NCBI RefSeq assembly: GCF_021648885.1
Contig: NZ_JAKJHZ010000007.1
Location: 248,001 to 312,000, forward strand
Direction of reading: 5' to 3'
From: Nocardioides potassii
GTDB taxonomy: Bacteria > Actinomycetota > Actinomycetes > Propionibacteriales > Nocardioidaceae
Length of the DNA: 64,000 bases
Positions 1-7,522 of this stretch are shown here, piece by piece (the first letter of the stretch is position 1; each line of letters opens with the position of its first letter). The notes under the pieces were generated by a model. That model saw only the letters and a program-made list of their open reading frames with translations, did no database searches and had not been told where the DNA came from. The translations under genes were made by a program, and so were the position numbers.

Positions 1-2
1 CC

Positions 3-530
3 GACGTCGACTTCGGCGGTCCCAGCGAGGGCGGTCTCGCCTTCGCGCTGCTCTTCGCCGCGATCCCGCTCGGCGCGGTCGTCGGGGGCGTCCTGTCCGG
101 CTGGGTGTCGCGCGTCGAGCGGCAAGGGCTGGCGGTGATCGTCGCGATCGTCGTCTGGGGCCTGGCGATGGTCGGCTTCGGCGTCGCGGCGATGCTGGCG
201 TCGTACGCCCCCGCGCTGATGCTCGGGGTCGCGGTGCTCATGCTCGCGATCGGCGGTGCCGCCGACATGGCTTCCGCCGCGTTCCGTACGTCGATGCTCC
301 AGTCCGCCGCGGCCGACGAGGTCCGCGGCCGCCTGCAGGGCATCTTCATCGTCGTGGTCGCCGGCGGCCCCCGCATCGCCGACGTCGCCCACGGTGCCAC
401 TGCCGCCGCCACCGGTGCGGCCGTCGCCGCCGCCGGTGGCGGGGTGCTGGTCGTCGTGCTGACGGTCGCCGCCGCCCTCGCCGTACCGGCCTTCGTGCGC
501 TACCGCATCACGCGGCCGTCGTACTCCTGA
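3..530 (+). CDS. MFS transporter, C-terminal part (5' end outside window)
   Basis: The reading frame is open from the first bases and ends at TGA 528-530, giving 175 visible residues. They form about five hydrophobic segments separated by short basic loops (SGWVSRVERQG, RYRITRPS). The segment AFRTSMLQSAAADEVRGRLQG is typical of the second half of MFS_3/EntS-like exporters, where the loop after TM10 carries the D-x-x-R-G-R motif. The family exports small molecules such as siderophores or drugs across the inner membrane by proton antiport; the substrate cannot be read here. The start codon is not in the window. The gene converges on the aldo/keto reductase, with a long quasi-palindrome between them. 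Confidence 0.8.
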   Translation, partial: DVDFGGPSEGGLAFALLFAAIPLGAVVGGVLSGWVSRVERQGLAVIVAIVVWGLAMVGFGVAAMLASYAPALMLGVAVLMLAIGGAADMASAAFRTSMLQSAAADEVRGRLQGIFIVVVAGGPRIADVAHGATAAATGAAVAAAGGGVLVVVLTVAAALAVPAFVRYRITRPSYS

Positions 531-541
531 CCCGTCGCTCG

Positions 542-624
542 TTCACCATGGGATGTCGGTGAATGTGCACTCCCCCGCGTCAATTGACGTGGGGAAGTGT
601 CCGTTGGTCGACATCCCATGGTGA
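542..624. terminator. 83-nt quasi-palindrome between convergent genes
   Basis: Outer arms TTCACCATGGGATGTCG (542-558) and its reverse complement (608-624) match over 17 bp. Inside them a second inverted pair (CACTCCCCCGCGTCAA / TTGACGTGGGGAAGTG) matches with a few mismatches, so almost the whole 83 nt can fold into one long hairpin centred on TCAATTGA. It sits 11 nt after the MFS stop and 15 nt before the reductase stop. The probable role is a bidirectional terminator; there is no U-tract. Its length and near-perfect arms also fit a dispersed palindromic element. Confidence 0.6.
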
Positions 625-639
625 AGCAGCAGCGGAGCG

Positions 640-1650
640 TCAGACCACGCGGCCCTGGGGCGCGTTGGCCGCCGTCATCCCCGGGTCCCGTACGACGACC
701 GCGCCGAGGGCGTCGTCGATCCGCTTCATCACGTCGTCGTCCAGCTTCACGCCGGCGGCCTTGACGTTGTCGGCGACCTGCTCGGGGCGGGAGGCTCCGA
801 CGAGGGCGGCGGCGACGTTGTCGTTCTGCAGGACCCACGCGATCGCGAGCTGCGCCATCGTGATGCCGCAGTCCTGGGCGATCGGCTCGAGGCCCTGGAC
901 GGCGGTCAGGACGTCGTCCTTCATGAAGCGCGAGATCATGTCGGCGCCGCCCTTGGTGTCCGTGGCGCGCGAGCCCTCCGGCGGGGCCTGGCCGGGCTTG
1001 TACTTGCCGGTCAGCACGCCCTGGGCGATCGGGCTCCACACGATCTGCGAGACGCCGAGCTCACGCGACGCCGGGACGACCTCGTCCTCGATCACGCGCC
1101 ACAGCATCGAGTACTGCGGCTGGCTCGAGATCAGCTGGAAGCCGAGCTCCTTCGACAGCTCGACGCCGGCGCGGATCTGGTCGGCGGTCCACTCGCTGAC
1201 GCCGATGTAGAGCGCCTTGCCCTGCCGCACCACGTCGGCGAAGGCCTGCATCGTCTCCTCGAGCGGCGTCTCGGTGTCGAAGCGGTGGGCCTGGTAGAGG
1301 TCGACGTAGTCGGTCTGCAGCCGCTCGAGCGAGCCGTTGATCGACTCCATGATGTGCTTGCGGGACAGGCCGGTGTCGTTCTTGCCCTTCGGACCGGTCG
1401 GCCAGTAGACCTTCGTGAAGATCTCCAGCGACTCGCGGCGCTCGCCCTTCAGCGCCTCGCCGAGGACGGTCTCCGCCGCCGTGTTGGCGTACACGTCCGC
1501 GGTGTCGAAGGTGGAGATCCCCTCGTCGAGCGCGGCGCGCACGCACTGCGTGGCGACGTCGTTCTCCACCTGGGAGCCGTGGGTGAGCCAGTTGCCGTAG
1601 GTGATCTCGGAGATCTTGAGACCGCTGTTGCCGAGGTATCGGAATTCCAT
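640..1650 (-). CDS. aldo/keto reductase (AKR6/Kv-beta-like)
   Basis: NADPH-dependent carbonyl reductase of 336 residues forming a single TIM barrel, the usual family length. The catalytic tetrad is visible as D49 and Y54 in FDTADVYANTAAE, K80 in IFTKVYW, and H122 in DLYQAHRFD. The insertion with GLSRKHI followed by SLERLQTDYVDLY is typical of the Kv-channel-beta/YghZ branch, whose members reduce aldehydes and ketones such as methylglyoxal. The physiological substrate is unknown. ATG 1650 is supported by TAGTGT (1658-1663) ending 7 nt upstream, as expected for a leaderless transcript. The gene is monocistronic. Confidence 0.9.
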   Translation of the reverse strand: MEFRYLGNSGLKISEITYGNWLTHGSQVENDVATQCVRAALDEGISTFDTADVYANTAAETVLGEALKGERRESLEIFTKVYWPTGPKGKNDTGLSRKHIMESINGSLERLQTDYVDLYQAHRFDTETPLEETMQAFADVVRQGKALYIGVSEWTADQIRAGVELSKELGFQLISSQPQYSMLWRVIEDEVVPASRELGVSQIVWSPIAQGVLTGKYKPGQAPPEGSRATDTKGGADMISRFMKDDVLTAVQGLEPIAQDCGITMAQLAIAWVLQNDNVAAALVGASRPEQVADNVKAAGVKLDDDVMKRIDDALGAVVVRDPGMTAANAPQGRVV

Positions 1651-1660
1651 TCCTCCGACA

Positions 1661-2305
1661 CTAGCGAGGGGTGGGTCGCAGCCTCCGGTCGAGCCACCGG
1701 TAGAGCGCGAACAGCCCCAGGAACAGCACCGTGATGCCGAGGCTCACGACGACGACGGAGCCCCAGCCCTCCTTGTCGGCGTTGAGGAACGGGTAGGGCA
1801 CCCAGCCGTTCACCTCGGCCACGACCAACGTCCACGCGAGCCACGCGATCGGCCAGAGGAGCCCGTACGCCGCCTCGCGCCACGTGGTCCGCGGGCGGGG
1901 TCCGACCCACGCCCAGGCCGCGACGGCGAGGACCGGCACGACCATGTGCAGCAGCTTGTCGACCACCCAGTTGGCGCCGTCGAGGTCGAGCAGCGGCCGC
2001 AGCAGGAAGAAGTGCACCAGGCCGGTGACCGTGATGCCGACGATGCCGGCCAGCCGGGCGACGCGCCACCCGGTCCGGTCGAGGAGCGGGTCACGCGCCA
2101 GCGCCGTCGAGGTGACCGCGACGAGGATGTTGCTCTGGATCGTGAAGTAGGCGAAGTACTGGTAGATCCGCTGCGCCAGGCCGGGCGGGTCCGTCTCGAC
2201 GAGGATCGCCTCGCCGGTGAAGACGAGCACCAGCTGGAACACCAGCGCGAACCACGCGACGGCTGCCACGACGAGGTGGACGTGGCGGGCGCGCTCGGGA
2301 GTCAT
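1661..2305 (-). CDS. Pr6Pr family integral membrane protein
   Basis: A 214-residue polytopic protein with about six transmembrane segments. The first starts near residue 8, then YFAYFTIQSNILVAV, LAGIVGITVTGLVHFFLL, LLHMVVPVLAVAAWAWVG, WPIAWLAWTLV, and a last helix before the basic tail LDRRLRPTPR. The pattern Y-F-(A/T)-x-Q-S-N plus the H-x-(V/I)-x-P motif in helix 4 is the signature of the Pr6Pr family, named for six conserved membrane regions. The family has no assigned function. ATG 2305 has TACGCT (2312-2317) ending 6 nt upstream. It is transcribed in the same direction as the reductase, 10 nt before it. Confidence 0.8.
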   Translation of the reverse strand: MTPERARHVHLVVAAVAWFALVFQLVLVFTGEAILVETDPPGLAQRIYQYFAYFTIQSNILVAVTSTALARDPLLDRTGWRVARLAGIVGITVTGLVHFFLLRPLLDLDGANWVVDKLLHMVVPVLAVAAWAWVGPRPRTTWREAAYGLLWPIAWLAWTLVVAEVNGWVPYPFLNADKEGWGSVVVVSLGITVLFLGLFALYRWLDRRLRPTPR

Positions 2306-2344
2306 GGCAGGAGCGTAGGGCTCGGGCCCACCCGGAGGGAGGGG

Positions 2345-2572
2345 TCAGTCGAGGACCACCAGGACGTCGCCGTCCTGGACCACGTCGCCGACGGTGACCT
2401 TGACCGCGGTGACCGTGCCGGCGCGCTCGGCGAGCATCGGGATCTCCATCTTCATCGACTCCAGCAGCACCACGGTGTCGCCGGCCTCGACGCGGTCGCC
2501 CTCGGCGACCTCGATCGTCAGCACGTTGGCGACGAGCTCGGACACGATCTCGAGTGAGGTGCTGCGGGCCAT
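2345..2572 (-). CDS. biotin/lipoyl carrier domain protein
   Basis: A 75-residue free-standing biotinyl domain. The attachment motif ESMKMEIP places the modified lysine at about residue 41, in the hairpin between two halves of the barrel (VEAGDTVVLLESMKMEIP and GTVTAVKVTVGDVVQDGD). As a free carrier it would shuttle CO2 between a biotin carboxylase and a carboxyltransferase encoded elsewhere; the carboxylase in this window (49572-51491) already has its own fused biotinyl domain. M-K-M favours biotin over lipoate. ATG 2572 has TAGCGT (2580-2585) ending 7 nt upstream. Confidence 0.85.
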   Translation of the reverse strand: MARSTSLEIVSELVANVLTIEVAEGDRVEAGDTVVLLESMKMEIPMLAERAGTVTAVKVTVGDVVQDGDVLVVLD

Positions 2573-2641
2573 GGGGCCGACGCTAGCGGTTACCGGTACG
2601 TAGCCGCTGATCGGCCGACCCGGAGCCTCACCGCCGCGGGC

Positions 2642-3868
2642 TCAGAGCTCGGCGAACCGGCGCGGCTCGGGCCGGTGGGGTCCGGCCTCCTCCGCACGGC
2701 GGCCGCGCCGGCCCTTGGGACCGGTGAGCGCGAGGTCGACGCGGATCACCAGGTAGCCGAGGACCAGGCCGAGCACGACCGAGTAGAGCGCCCGCAGCCC
2801 CGCCTCGGCGTACGAGCTGTCAGCCGCCATCAGCCCCGACGCGATCGGCACGGTCGCGGCGACGCCGAAGGCGCACACCCACCAGCCCTGGCGTCGGCGC
2901 GCGCGGACGTGGGTGCCCCACACGATGGCGGGGATGCCGAGCAGCACGACGAGCGGGCGCGGGAACGCGCCGATCCGCTCGGCGGTGTCGTCGGCGAAGT
3001 CGAGCACGGACGAGACGAAGGTCTGCGCGCCGTAGCGCCGGAGCAGCTCGGCGTAGGCCAGCGTCACGACGAGCACCGCGAGGCCGATCGCGACGATGAC
3101 GAGCCCCCGGCGACCGAGGCCGTGGAGGCCGGCGCCGAGCCGGTAGACGATCGTGAACACCAGGGCCAGGGCGAGCAGCAGGGCTGCGATGTCGAAGCGC
3201 TCCGAGGCCACGGTGGGCTCGAAGCCGACGGCCGCGAAGGCGGTGACGACCGCGACCACCGCGGCGATGAGGGCCTCGCGCACGGCCTTGAGGAACGTCA
3301 CCGCGGGCACGGTCACCATGACGGCGTACACGCTGCCCACGACGCACGTCAGCACCGCCGCACCCGTCGGCAGCACCCGGCCGCCGACCAGCAGGCTCGC
3401 CACGCCCAGCACGAGCGCGAGGCCGGCCGAGACCAGCGCGCGGCCGGCCGTACGGGTCGCGAGGAGCCAGGACAGCGAGGTCACCACGGCGACCGCACCG
3501 GCTCCGTCGAGCCAGGCGGGGAGGTTGCTCAGCCCGCCGATGGTCGCCTCGCGGCCCAGCACGCCGACGGCCGCCGACGCGGCCAGGGCGGCAACGCCGA
3601 CCAGCAGCACCACGAACCAGGAGAGCAGCAGGACGGGCCGCGGCCCGTCGGGCGGGGGCGTCGGCCCCGTGGTCGCCACCGGGGTCGGCGCAGTGGCAGG
3701 CGCGGGGGCAGGCGTGGGACGCGGGGACGCCTCGCTGGCGGGAGGCGCCGGGGGCGCCGACGTCACCTCCGTCGCCGCCTCACGCCGGCGCCGGAAGCGC
3801 GACGGCGGTCGCTCCGCAGCCCGCTTGCCGCGGGACCCGCGGGGGCTGTCGGAGGAGGGGGAAGGCAC
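2642..3868 (-). CDS. hypothetical multi-spanning membrane protein
   Basis: Not recognised as a named family. From GTG 3868 it is 408 residues. The first ~110 are a disordered, Pro/Ala/Thr-rich cytoplasmic region with a basic patch (KRAAERPPSRFRRRREAA). About ten hydrophobic helices follow, starting at LLLSWFVVLLVGVAAL, and the tail is short and charged. There are no catalytic motifs. The frame is open to 4615, but the region upstream of ~3880 is the antisense shadow of the nitrilase gene, so the start was placed just after that gene's stop (3880-3882). No clear Shine-Dalgarno is visible and the start is uncertain by some tens of residues. It is probably co-transcribed with the nitrilase gene. 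Confidence 0.6.
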   Translation of the reverse strand: MPSPSSDSPRGSRGKRAAERPPSRFRRRREAATEVTSAPPAPPASEASPRPTPAPAPATAPTPVATTGPTPPPDGPRPVLLLSWFVVLLVGVAALAASAAVGVLGREATIGGLSNLPAWLDGAGAVAVVTSLSWLLATRTAGRALVSAGLALVLGVASLLVGGRVLPTGAAVLTCVVGSVYAVMVTVPAVTFLKAVREALIAAVVAVVTAFAAVGFEPTVASERFDIAALLLALALVFTIVYRLGAGLHGLGRRGLVIVAIGLAVLVVTLAYAELLRRYGAQTFVSSVLDFADDTAERIGAFPRPLVVLLGIPAIVWGTHVRARRRQGWWVCAFGVAATVPIASGLMAADSSYAEAGLRALYSVVLGLVLGYLVIRVDLALTGPKGRRGRRAEEAGPHRPEPRRFAEL

Positions 3869-3879
3869 GACCGAGGAGG

Positions 3880-4647
3880 TTACAGCCGGCGGTTGGCGAG
3901 GGACGGGTTGGTACGACGGGTCGCGAGCAGGTCGTCGCGGTCGAGGACGGCCTCGAACGTCGCCTCGCCGCCGGCGGCCTCGCCCAGCACCTCGCCCATC
4001 GGACCGATGACCGCCGAGTGCCCGCAGTAGCGCGGCTCCGGCTGGGCGGCGCCGACCACGAAGCAGGTGTTCTCGATCGCCCGGGCCGCGAGGAGCGTGC
4101 GCCAGTGCTCGACCTTGCGGGGGCCGGGCAGCCAGGCCGCGGGTACGACGATGACCTCGGCGCCCGCATCCACGAGGCTGCGCGCGAGCTCGGGGAAGCG
4201 CAGGTCGTAGCAGGTCATCAGCCCCACCCGCCACCCCGCGACCTCCACCACCACGGGCTCGGTCGCGCCGCCGCTGATCCGGTCGGACTCGCGGTAGCCG
4301 AAGGAGTCGTACAGGTGGATCTTGCGGTAGGTCGCGCTCCCCGTTCCGGCGGCGACGAGGGTGTTGTGGGGGCGCGCCGGGTCCTCGGAGACCTCGAACA
4401 TCCCGGCCACGGTCGTGCACGAGGCGTCGTACGACACCCGGGCGAGCTCGCTCGCGAACGGGCCGTCGACCGGCTCGGCGAACTCGCTGACGTCGGAGCC
4501 CGCCTCCCCGAAGTCGCGCGCGAACGCCTCGGGAAGGACCACGAGGTCGGCGCCGGGCGTGACGCCCTGGGCCAGACGGGCCCGGTTGGCGGCGGGGTCG
4601 AGCCCGCTCGCCCACTGGTGCACGCGGACGCGCAGCTGGTCACCCAT
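3880..4647 (-). CDS. carbon-nitrogen hydrolase (nitrilase superfamily amidase)
   Basis: A 255-residue single-domain hydrolase of carboxamides with the Glu-Lys-Cys triad: E in VVLPEAFARD (near 40), K in TYRKIHLYD (near 109), C in GLMTCYDLRFPE (near 145). YDLRFPELAR after the nucleophile and the W-LPGPRK-HW-LLAARAIEN block are typical of the omega-amidase/Nit2-like branch, which deaminates alpha-keto-glutaramate or deaminated glutathione. The substrate here is not proven. ATG 4647 has TACGCT (4655-4660) 7 nt upstream. The start region is divergent from mobA, only 32 nt away. Confidence 0.9.
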   Translation of the reverse strand: MGDQLRVRVHQWASGLDPAANRARLAQGVTPGADLVVLPEAFARDFGEAGSDVSEFAEPVDGPFASELARVSYDASCTTVAGMFEVSEDPARPHNTLVAAGTGSATYRKIHLYDSFGYRESDRISGGATEPVVVEVAGWRVGLMTCYDLRFPELARSLVDAGAEVIVVPAAWLPGPRKVEHWRTLLAARAIENTCFVVGAAQPEPRYCGHSAVIGPMGEVLGEAAGGEATFEAVLDRDDLLATRRTNPSLANRRL

Positions 4648-4679
4648 GAGGCCCAGCGTAGGGCTGCGAGACTGCCGCC

Positions 4680-5255
4680 ATGGACCTCGACCTCACCGGC
4701 GGCTTCTGCGGGGTGGTGCTCGCGGGCGGGACGGCGGCGCGGATGGACGGCATCGACAAGGCCTCGGTCGAGCTGCACGGCCGCACGCTGCTCGAGCTCG
4801 CGGTCGACGCCTTCCTCGACGCCGACGAGGTCGTCGTCGTCGCGCCGGCGAGCGTGCCGACCGAGCGGCCGGTGACCTTCGTGTGCGAGGACCCGCCCCG
4901 CGGCGGCCCGGTCGCCGGGTTCCTCACCGGTCTCGATGCGCTGCTGCGCCGGCCGGCGCACGTCGGTGTGCTCGCCGTCGACATGCCGCGCGTGACCCCG
5001 GCGACCGTACGACGCCTGCGCGAGGCAGCGGCCGGGCGGGACGGCGCGTTCCTGGTGGGCGCCGACGGGCGCCGGCAGCTGGCCGGCGTGCTCGACGCGG
5101 CCCGCCTGGCCGCCGTACGTCCCGGGCACGAGGAGCAGCACGGCATGGCGCTGCACCGCCTGCTCGCGCCGCTCGACCTCGCGCTCGTGCCGGCCACCGG
5201 CGACGAGGCGGTCGACATCGACTCGTGGGCGGACCTGCGCGACCTGGGCGGGTGA
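4680..5255 (+). CDS. mobA: molybdenum cofactor guanylyltransferase MobA
   Basis: A 191-residue nucleotidyltransferase that attaches GMP from GTP to molybdopterin, giving the bis-MGD cofactor precursor. The N-terminal GTP loop VVLAGGTAARMDGIDK (about 13-28) carries the LAGG and G-x-DK elements. RGGPVAGFLTGLD and LAVDMPRVTP supply the GGPVAG and metal-binding D-M-P motifs. The canonical L-A-G-G-x-S/R-x-R-M-G is slightly altered (TAARMDG), which is common in actinobacteria. It heads a three-gene cluster with a DUF6457 protein and a quinone oxidoreductase. No molybdoenzyme is visible nearby. Confidence 0.87.
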   Translation: MDLDLTGGFCGVVLAGGTAARMDGIDKASVELHGRTLLELAVDAFLDADEVVVVAPASVPTERPVTFVCEDPPRGGPVAGFLTGLDALLRRPAHVGVLAVDMPRVTPATVRRLREAAAGRDGAFLVGADGRRQLAGVLDAARLAAVRPGHEEQHGMALHRLLAPLDLALVPATGDEAVDIDSWADLRDLGG

Positions 5256-5286
5256 GCCTTGCCGCACGGCGGTGTGCGTGAGCAAG

Positions 5287-5619
5287 ATGGGCTTCGTGAA
5301 CCTTCACGACTGGATCGATGAGCTGGCCGACGTGCTCGACGTCGAGACCGAGGTCGACGAAGGACTGATCCTTGACCTCGCCCGCGTCGCCGCGCACAAC
5401 GTGCAGCGGACCGCCGCTCCCATCACCGCCTACGTGCTCGGCTTCGCCGCGGGGGCCGGTGGGCTCGACCCGGAGCAGGTCGAGCGACTGGCGGCCAAGG
5501 CACAGCAGCTCGCGGAGAACTGGGACCGGCCGTCCGATGCCCGCGACCCTGACGACGTGGACGACGACGTGCCCGACGACTCCACGGTCGACCACTCCAC
5601 CGACCGCTACGAGGACTGA
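5287..5619 (+). CDS. DUF6457 domain protein
   Basis: A 110-residue acidic helical protein. The conserved part is the first ~75 residues (NLHDWIDELADVLDV ... EGLILDLARVAAHNVQRTAAPIT ... LGFAAG), after which there is a disordered Asp-rich tail. DUF6457 has no assigned activity but is commonly encoded next to or fused with MobA-type proteins, and here it follows mobA by 31 nt, so a role around molybdenum cofactor supply is inferred from context only. ATG 5287 is chosen over the in-frame GTGs at 5272 and 5296 because the family core begins at NLHDW; the exact start is not certain. Confidence 0.75.
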   Translation: MGFVNLHDWIDELADVLDVETEVDEGLILDLARVAAHNVQRTAAPITAYVLGFAAGAGGLDPEQVERLAAKAQQLAENWDRPSDARDPDDVDDDVPDDSTVDHSTDRYED

Positions 5620-5623
5620 GCGC

Positions 5624-6592
5624 GTGCGAGCAGTCGTCGCCGCCGGCACCGGCGGTCCCGAGGTCCTGTCCGTCGGTGAGGTCGATGCGCCCCGCCCCGC
5701 CTCCGGCGAGGTGGTCATCGAGGTCGTCGCCACCGCGGTCAACCGCGCCGACACCCTGCAGCGACAGGGGTTCTACCCGCCGCCGCCGGGCGCGTCCGAC
5801 ACCATCGGCCTCGAGTGCAGCGGCCGGGTCGCCGAGGTCGGCGACGGCGTCACCGGCTGGTCCGTGGGCGACGAGGTGTGCGCACTGCTCGCGGGCGGCG
5901 GCTACGCCGAGCGGGTCGCCGTACCGGCCGGGCAGGTCATGCCGGTCCCCGGCGGCGTCTCGCTCGTCGAGGCGGCCTGCCTGCCCGAGGTCGCGGCGAC
6001 CGTCTGGTCCAACGTGTTCATGACCGCGCACCTCACGAAGGGCGAGCGGTTCCTGGTCCACGGCGGCGCGGGCGGCATCGGCACGATGGCGATCCAGCTC
6101 GCGGCGGCCCGCGGCGCGGAGGTCTTCGCGACCGCCGGGTCGCCCGAGAAGCTCGAGCTGTGCCGCTCGCTCGGAGCGGCGCACGCGATCAGCTACCGCG
6201 AGGACGACTTCGTCGAGGTGCTCTCCGAGGCCGGCGGCGCCGACGTGATCCTGGACAACATGGGCGCGAAGTACCTCGGTCGCAACGTCACGGCCCTCGC
6301 CACCGGCGGGCGCCTCGTGATCATCGGCATGCAGGGCGGCGCCAAGGGCGAGCTCGACATCAACGCCCTCCTGCGCAAGCGCGCCTCGGTCACCGCGACC
6401 TCCCTGCGCGCCCGGCCCGTCGGGGAGAAGGCCGTCATCTGCTGCGGCGTGGTCGAGAACGTCTGGCCCCTCGTTTCAGCAGGCGCCGTGCGGCCGATCG
6501 TCGAGACGACGATGCCGCTCGAGGACGTCGCCCGCGCCCACCAGCTGATGGAGGACGGCAGCCACTCCGGGAAGATCGTCCTCACCCTCTGA
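5624..6592 (+). CDS. NAD(P)H-quinone oxidoreductase (zinc-independent MDR family)
   Basis: A 322-residue medium-chain reductase of the QOR/PIG3 type. Segments: GroES-like domain (TAVNRADTLQRQGFYPPPPG, GLECSGRV), then the Rossmann domain with VHGGAGGIGTMAIQLA near residue 150. The catalytic zinc ligands of alcohol dehydrogenases are absent, as expected for quinone reductases. The motif NRADxLQRxGxYPPPxG is diagnostic of the PIG3-like group, which reduces quinones with NADPH. GTG 5624 lies 4 nt after the DUF6457 stop, so the two are translationally close and co-transcribed. A hairpin at 6606-6655 probably ends the transcript. Confidence 0.9.
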   Translation: MRAVVAAGTGGPEVLSVGEVDAPRPASGEVVIEVVATAVNRADTLQRQGFYPPPPGASDTIGLECSGRVAEVGDGVTGWSVGDEVCALLAGGGYAERVAVPAGQVMPVPGGVSLVEAACLPEVAATVWSNVFMTAHLTKGERFLVHGGAGGIGTMAIQLAAARGAEVFATAGSPEKLELCRSLGAAHAISYREDDFVEVLSEAGGADVILDNMGAKYLGRNVTALATGGRLVIIGMQGGAKGELDINALLRKRASVTATSLRARPVGEKAVICCGVVENVWPLVSAGAVRPIVETTMPLEDVARAHQLMEDGSHSGKIVLTL

Positions 6593-6605
6593 GGTCCGTC
6601 GTGGG

Positions 6606-6655
6606 GCGGTGCGTGACGCGGCTTCTGCCGCCCTGGAATCCCCCTCACGCACCGC
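6606..6655 (+). terminator. hairpin downstream of the quinone reductase gene
   Basis: Perfect 11-bp arms GCGGTGCGTGA (6606-6616) and TCACGCACCGC (6645-6655) enclose a 28-nt GC-rich loop that itself contains a small stem (GCGGC...GCCGC). It starts 14 nt after the reductase stop and lies upstream of the bpa promoter. There is no T-run, as is common for actinobacterial terminators. Confidence 0.6.
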
Positions 6656-6692
6656 TCGAAGGGGCTCAGGCCGCCCGAACTAGGGTGGATCC

Positions 6693-7340
6693 ATGACCGA
6701 GCAGCAGCAGCCCGAGTCCACCGACTCCCGGGGGGAGGACGTCGTCGTCGTGGTCGGCCCCGACGGCCAGCCGATCGGCACGATCCCGGCGAGCGCGTTG
6801 CCCGAGATGGCGCAGGACTCCGACAGGGACGGCGACGGCGACGGTGGGGGCGGCGAGCGCCACATCACCGAGCTGGTCGAGCAGCCGGCGAAGGTGATGC
6901 GCATCGGCAGCATGATCCGCCAGCTCCTCGAGGAGGTGAAGGCGGCGCCGCTCGACGAGGCCAGCCGCCAGCGCCTCAAGGAGATCCACGCGGCCTCCAT
7001 CAAGGAGCTCGAGTCGGGCCTCGCGCCCGAGCTGGTCGAGGAGCTCGACCGCCTGTCGCTGCCGTTCACCGACGACAGCACCCCGTCCGAGGGTGAGCTC
7101 CGGATCGCGCAGGCCCAGCTCGTCGGGTGGCTCGAGGGCCTCTTCCACGGCATCCAGACCGCGATCTACGCCCAGCAGATGGCCTCGCGCGCCCAGCTCG
7201 AGCAGATCCGGCGCGCACTCCCCGCCGGCCAGGGCGGCCCGCACGGCCAGGGACAGCCCGTCGGGATGCCGAACATGCCCGGCGGCCAGCAGCCGGAGCC
7301 CGACGAGTCCAACGGGCCGGCCAACGGCATGTACCTCTGA
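6693..7340 (+). CDS. bpa: bacterial proteasome activator Bpa
   Basis: A 215-residue protein of the family once called DUF2587. Its members form a dodecameric ring that opens the 20S proteasome gate without ATP and delivers unfolded proteins such as HspR. N-terminal ~55 residues are acidic and flexible. The helical core runs from HITELVEQPAKVMRIGSMIRQLL to about residue 175 (AQLVGWLEGLFHGIQTAIYAQQM). A Gly/Gln/Pro-rich linker leads to the terminus NGMYL, corresponding to the GQYL tail that docks into the proteasome alpha-ring with the penultimate Tyr. ATG 6693 has TAGGGT (6681-6686) 6 nt upstream, a leaderless arrangement. Proteasome genes themselves are not in the window. Confidence 0.92.
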   Translation: MTEQQQPESTDSRGEDVVVVVGPDGQPIGTIPASALPEMAQDSDRDGDGDGGGGERHITELVEQPAKVMRIGSMIRQLLEEVKAAPLDEASRQRLKEIHAASIKELESGLAPELVEELDRLSLPFTDDSTPSEGELRIAQAQLVGWLEGLFHGIQTAIYAQQMASRAQLEQIRRALPAGQGGPHGQGQPVGMPNMPGGQQPEPDESNGPANGMYL

Positions 7341-7387
7341 CACCCACCCCGGCCGACGGCGTGCTCCGGACGCGGTCCCGGCCCGGT

Positions 7388-7447
7388 GTAGTCCGCATCA
7401 GAATTCATCTCGCCAGGTCGTGCAGGGTGACGATTGATACGGACTAC
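7388..7447. terminator. imperfect 60-nt palindrome between convergent genes
   Basis: Outer arms GTAGTCCGCATCA (7388-7400) and TGATACGGACTAC (7435-7447) pair with one mismatch, and inner segments AATTCATCTCGCC / GGGTGACGATT pair partly. It lies midway in the 182-nt gap between bpa and the secreted-protein gene, both of which run towards it. The architecture (outer near-perfect arm, decayed inner arm) is like 542-624. Confidence 0.5.
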
Positions 7448-7522
7448 GCCGCGGGGGCGCGGGAGCCGGACGGGGCGCCGATGACCGATCGCGGCAGCCC
7501 GTCTGATGGGGACCACCGGCGG

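Noticed and set aside
3869..4615. N-terminal extension of the membrane protein at 2642
   Set aside because: The extension is antisense-frame shadow of the nitrilase gene, made of Arg/Gly-rich low-complexity sequence.
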